Part shown: positions 7,061 to 8,719 of the stretch, piece after piece
Numbering within the stretch: the first letter of the stretch is position 1
Layout: each line of letters begins with the position of its first letter
From: Spirochaeta sp.
GTDB lineage: Bacteria; Spirochaetota; Spirochaetia; UBA9216
Length of the DNA: 8,719 nt
Assembly (NCBI GenBank): GCA_003454605.1
Contig: DMKD01000225.1
Location: 1-8,719, forward strand
Direction of reading: 5' to 3'
Position numbers and translations under genes: made by a program
Notes under the pieces: model-generated
What the model was told of the DNA's origin: nothing
The model's input: only the letters and a program-made list of their open reading frames with translations
The model's database searches: none

Positions 7061-8059
7061 GTGATTAGATTTATTAAAACCATCCTTCCGCTCATTCTTC
7101 TGCTGATTCTGTTGGTGATAGCTGTGATCGGATTTTCATTTTTTGAAGATCTGAATAATTTTGAAGCTTTATGGATGACGGTTACGACTGTACTTACTGT
7201 AGGCTATGGTGATTTGATTCCTCAAACCCATGAGGGACGAGTTCTTGCTATCGTATTAGTACCGCTCTGCATTATTCTATTTACATATTTTATGGGTATG
7301 ATTATTGGATTCATAGTAGAATTTAATATCTCCACAGTGAAACGGAGTCAAAGAATGGAACGAAAAATAAAGCATATGAGAAATCATATTATCGTCTGCG
7401 GCCTGAATCCTATAAGCCTGATAATAATAGACCGGATAAAACAAGACAGAACTGAATTTGTGTTGGTTGAACCGGATGAGTCTAAGTGTGAACAATTAAT
7501 AGAATCTCATAATATTGTGATTGGAGATCCTGGTGAAGATGATGTTCTCAGACGTGCCGGTATAGAAAAGGCCAATGGACTCATCACGACAGGATCAGAT
7601 GCAGAAAATGTTCTTACTATCCTGTCAGCCCGTGAGATGAACCCTGAAGTTCGAATCACCTCCAGTGCAGAGCGTGTCGAGAGTGAATCCAAGCTTATGA
7701 AAGCAGGTGCTAATAGAGTGATAAACCCGGAACACATCGGCGGAACAAGAATGGCACTTTCAATTCTAAAACCTGCAGCCGTAGATTATATGGATCGTAT
7801 GTTCACTTCAGAAACCGACAGTTTTCGTATAGAAGAATTATTTTTAACTGATGGTTCCAATCTGATAAGCGAAACAATCAAAACTGCTGAATTAAGGACA
7901 AAATACGATATCTCGGTACTTGGAATTAAACGGGAGGGGCATGTATATGCTTCAAAGATTGCTGATCTTGTACTTAAGACTAATGATGTCATGATTATAT
8001 TCGGGAAAGAACCATCAATATTGAAATTGAAACTCACATCAATGTCAGACGTTCTCTAA
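7061..8059 (+). CDS. Two-TM potassium channel with RCK (TrkA-N/TrkA-C) module
   Basis: An MthK/GsuK-type inner-membrane K+ channel of 332 residues, expected to act as a tetramer with a cytoplasmic RCK gating ring. TM1 spans about 8-27, the pore helix about 36-45, and the selectivity filter TVGYGD is residues 46-51. TM2 spans about 61-88. The TrkA-N/RCK Rossmann domain (about 108-225) opens with HIIVCGLNPIS, lacks a full GxGxxG as MthK does, and includes EPDE, GDPGEDDVLRRAGI and AGANRVINP. A TrkA-C domain runs about 252-320 (FRIEELFLTDGSNLI, then DVMIIFGK). The GTG start is chosen because the frame is closed by TAG at 7049 and later starts would cut TM1. AGCAGGTGAT around the start resembles a Shine-Dalgarno site but overlaps the start codon, so initiation may be leaderless. 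A better-spaced GGAG lies before internal Met99. The gene converges on the glycosylase gene with an 8-base gap. Confidence 0.93.
   Translation: MIRFIKTILPLILLLILLVIAVIGFSFFEDLNNFEALWMTVTTVLTVGYGDLIPQTHEGRVLAIVLVPLCIILFTYFMGMIIGFIVEFNISTVKRSQRMERKIKHMRNHIIVCGLNPISLIIIDRIKQDRTEFVLVEPDESKCEQLIESHNIVIGDPGEDDVLRRAGIEKANGLITTGSDAENVLTILSAREMNPEVRITSSAERVESESKLMKAGANRVINPEHIGGTRMALSILKPAAVDYMDRMFTSETDSFRIEELFLTDGSNLISETIKTAELRTKYDISVLGIKREGHVYASKIADLVLKTNDVMIIFGKEPSILKLKLTSMSDVL
7344..7357 (+). promoter_or_regulatory. Possible internal ribosome site and start for a free RCK subunit
   Basis: GGAG at 7344-7347 lies seven bases before an in-frame ATG at 7355 (Met99), just after TM2 and before the RCK domain. 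A second in-frame ATG is at 7376 (Met106). In MthK an internal Met after TM2 is known to yield the soluble RCK subunit that completes the gating ring. The site here is in the matching place; use in vivo is inference. Confidence 0.35.
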
Positions 8060-8067
8060 TATCAGCT

Positions 8068-8583
8068 CTATAGATAATCAGCTATAACCTTCCACTTCTC
8101 AATCTTATGCTCCAGTTTAATTGTATGTGCAGGACTTGATGAAGGTAAAACTTCAAGATATATATTTTCTTTTTCCAGTGAATTAAAACCAAAGCTTCTT
8201 TTAAAACTTGAGGCAGCTTTTTGACCATTAAAAAATACAGCAGCTAAACAGCCCCCGTTCTTCTTTCCATAATTACTAATAACTGACATAATATCATTCG
8301 GTTTTTCATTGCGGATCATGGTATCAAGACTACCGTCTCTCGTGCAGCTTTGAATACTGTCCCATAGTGCAATACCTCCGGCCCGCAGCATTTCAAGCCT
8401 CAGCTCATAGTCATCGGGCGGCACAGGCACTCTCAGCACAGCCGCGGTCAGCCGCCAGAACTGGTTACCCGGAAAACCGTAATACTGCTGCCGCCGCAGC
8501 GATTCCTCGCCGGGCATTGAACCGAGTATGAGGACCTTCGAGCCTGAGTTTATTACAGGCGCTAAAGATTTTTTCAATTCCAT
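8068..8583 (-). CDS. UDG family 6 hypoxanthine/deoxyinosine DNA glycosylase
   Basis: A base-excision repair enzyme expected to remove hypoxanthine (deaminated adenine) from DNA; 171 residues, normal for the family. The uracil-glycosylase fold motifs are clear: motif 1 is GSMPGEESL (21-29) followed by YYGFPGNQFW (34-43), whose Asn40 matches the Asn reported as catalytic in family 6 (HDG) enzymes. VFFNGQKA (116-123) is the core strand, and LPSSSPAHT (146-154) is motif 2. The GSMPG start and NxFW are typical of TIGR04274/HDG, not of MUG (family 2) or UNG (family 1). Family 6 members usually have little uracil activity. There is no Shine-Dalgarno site before ATG 8583, but TATATT ends seven bases upstream, so the mRNA may be leaderless. 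The gene is divergent by 19 bases from the next gene. Family call is firm; substrate is from family knowledge. Confidence 0.9.
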   Translation of the reverse strand: MELKKSLAPVINSGSKVLILGSMPGEESLRRQQYYGFPGNQFWRLTAAVLRVPVPPDDYELRLEMLRAGGIALWDSIQSCTRDGSLDTMIRNEKPNDIMSVISNYGKKNGGCLAAVFFNGQKAASSFKRSFGFNSLEKENIYLEVLPSSSPAHTIKLEHKIEKWKVIADYL

Positions 8584-8587
8584 CTGT

Positions 8588-8596
8588 TAGAATATA
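8588..8596. promoter_or_regulatory. Overlapping divergent -10 elements, glycosylase and right-edge gene
   Basis: The 19-base gap 8584-8602 contains TATATT on the minus strand (8596-8591) and TAGAAT on the plus strand (8588-8593), overlapping by three bases. They lie seven and nine bases from the respective ATGs, so transcripts would start at or within a few bases of the codons. TAGAAT followed by an AGCA is also found before the channel gene (7049-7059). No convincing -35 boxes were found. Confidence 0.4.
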
Positions 8597-8602
8597 GCAA
8601 TT

Positions 8603-8719
8603 ATGGGCTCGAAAAAGAAGATTAGTTTTGAAGAATACTACAGAGAAATATACGGCGACAGATGGGACAGCCTGAAAGAGGCACTTCTCACCGACGCGGA
8701 TAATTTCTGCATCAGTGAA
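8603..8719 (+). CDS. N-terminal fragment, possible RsmB/NOP2-type RNA methyltransferase
   Basis: An open frame from ATG 8603 to the right edge, 39 codons seen, beginning MGSKKKISFEEYYREIYGDRW and followed by DSLKEALL. The F-E-x-Y-Y-x-x-x-[YF]-G-x-R-W-x-x-L-x-x-A-L-L pattern is what I recall at the N-terminus of spirochaetal RsmB/NOP2/Sun-type rRNA (cytosine-5) methyltransferase homologues. The catalytic domain with SAM-binding and Cys motifs would lie beyond the window, so the function is provisional. There is no Shine-Dalgarno site in the 19 bases before the ATG, and TAGAAT ends nine bases upstream. That the frame is coding is supported by the biased codons and the gene-like spacing to the divergent glycosylase. 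Confidence 0.5.
   Translation, partial: MGSKKKISFEEYYREIYGDRWDSLKEALLTDADNFCISE

Noticed and set aside
7073..7075. ATT as an alternative channel start placed at normal distance from AAGCAGGTGAT
   Set aside because: The sequence resembles the anti-Shine-Dalgarno complement and ATT would be well spaced, but ATT starts are very rare and GTG 7061 is in frame and keeps all of TM1.
8061..8086. Repeat of ATCAGCT and a TATAG/CTATA stem at the channel-glycosylase junction
   Set aside because: The stem is five A/T-rich pairs with no T run, too weak for a terminator; the 7-base direct repeat is likely chance.
8068..8583. Annotation as G:T/U mismatch-specific glycosylase (mug)
   Set aside because: The GSMPG and GNQFW motifs fit UDG family 6 better than the MUG family.

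Overview
The window looks like chromosomal DNA from a free-living spirochaete, or a close relative. The reasons are a lipoprotein with a relaxed spirochaete-style lipobox, a secreted barrel/transglutaminase/TPR protein with an LFAQ-type signal sequence, moderate GC content, and dense, mostly hypothetical gene content. The taxonomic call is an inference; the window contains no rRNA or other marker gene.

Layout. Bases 1-1065 (+) hold the 3' part of a TIGR03032/DUF4915-type gene whose true start lies left of the window. It meets, tail to tail with 3 bases between, a two-gene leftward operon. Transcribed first is a 980-residue lipoprotein (6110-3168) with a bacterial Ig-like domain and four PPC-like beta modules. 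Eight bases later comes a 696-residue exported protein (3159-1069) that joins a putative outer-membrane beta-barrel, an Ig/CARDB-like domain, a Cys-His transglutaminase-like domain and TPRs. A 201-base AT-rich gap (6111-6311) separates this operon from a leftward orphan P-loop kinase-like gene (7034-6312). Divergent from the kinase, 26 bases away, is a two-TM potassium channel with an RCK gating module (7061-8059, GTG start). It converges, with an 8-base gap, on a UDG family 6 (hypoxanthine/deoxyinosine) DNA glycosylase (8583-8068). A gene whose N-terminus resembles spirochaetal RsmB/NOP2-type RNA methyltransferases starts divergently at 8603 and runs off the right edge.

How the parts relate. 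The lipoprotein and the transglutaminase protein are the only clear functional pair: both are exported, they are closely spaced and probably translationally coupled, so a shared envelope role is likely. The channel, kinase, glycosylase and putative methyltransferase look like independent housekeeping or stress genes. Their starts lie in two very short divergent gaps with -10-like boxes right next to the start codons and no clear Shine-Dalgarno sites, which suggests leaderless transcripts. By contrast, the lipoprotein gene has a strong AGGAGG site and a longer leader.

I saw no tRNA, rRNA, CRISPR array, insertion sequence or phage gene. The points most worth following up are the barrel-transglutaminase-TPR/PPC-lipoprotein pair, the leaderless divergent promoters, and a possible internal start that would make a free RCK subunit of the channel.
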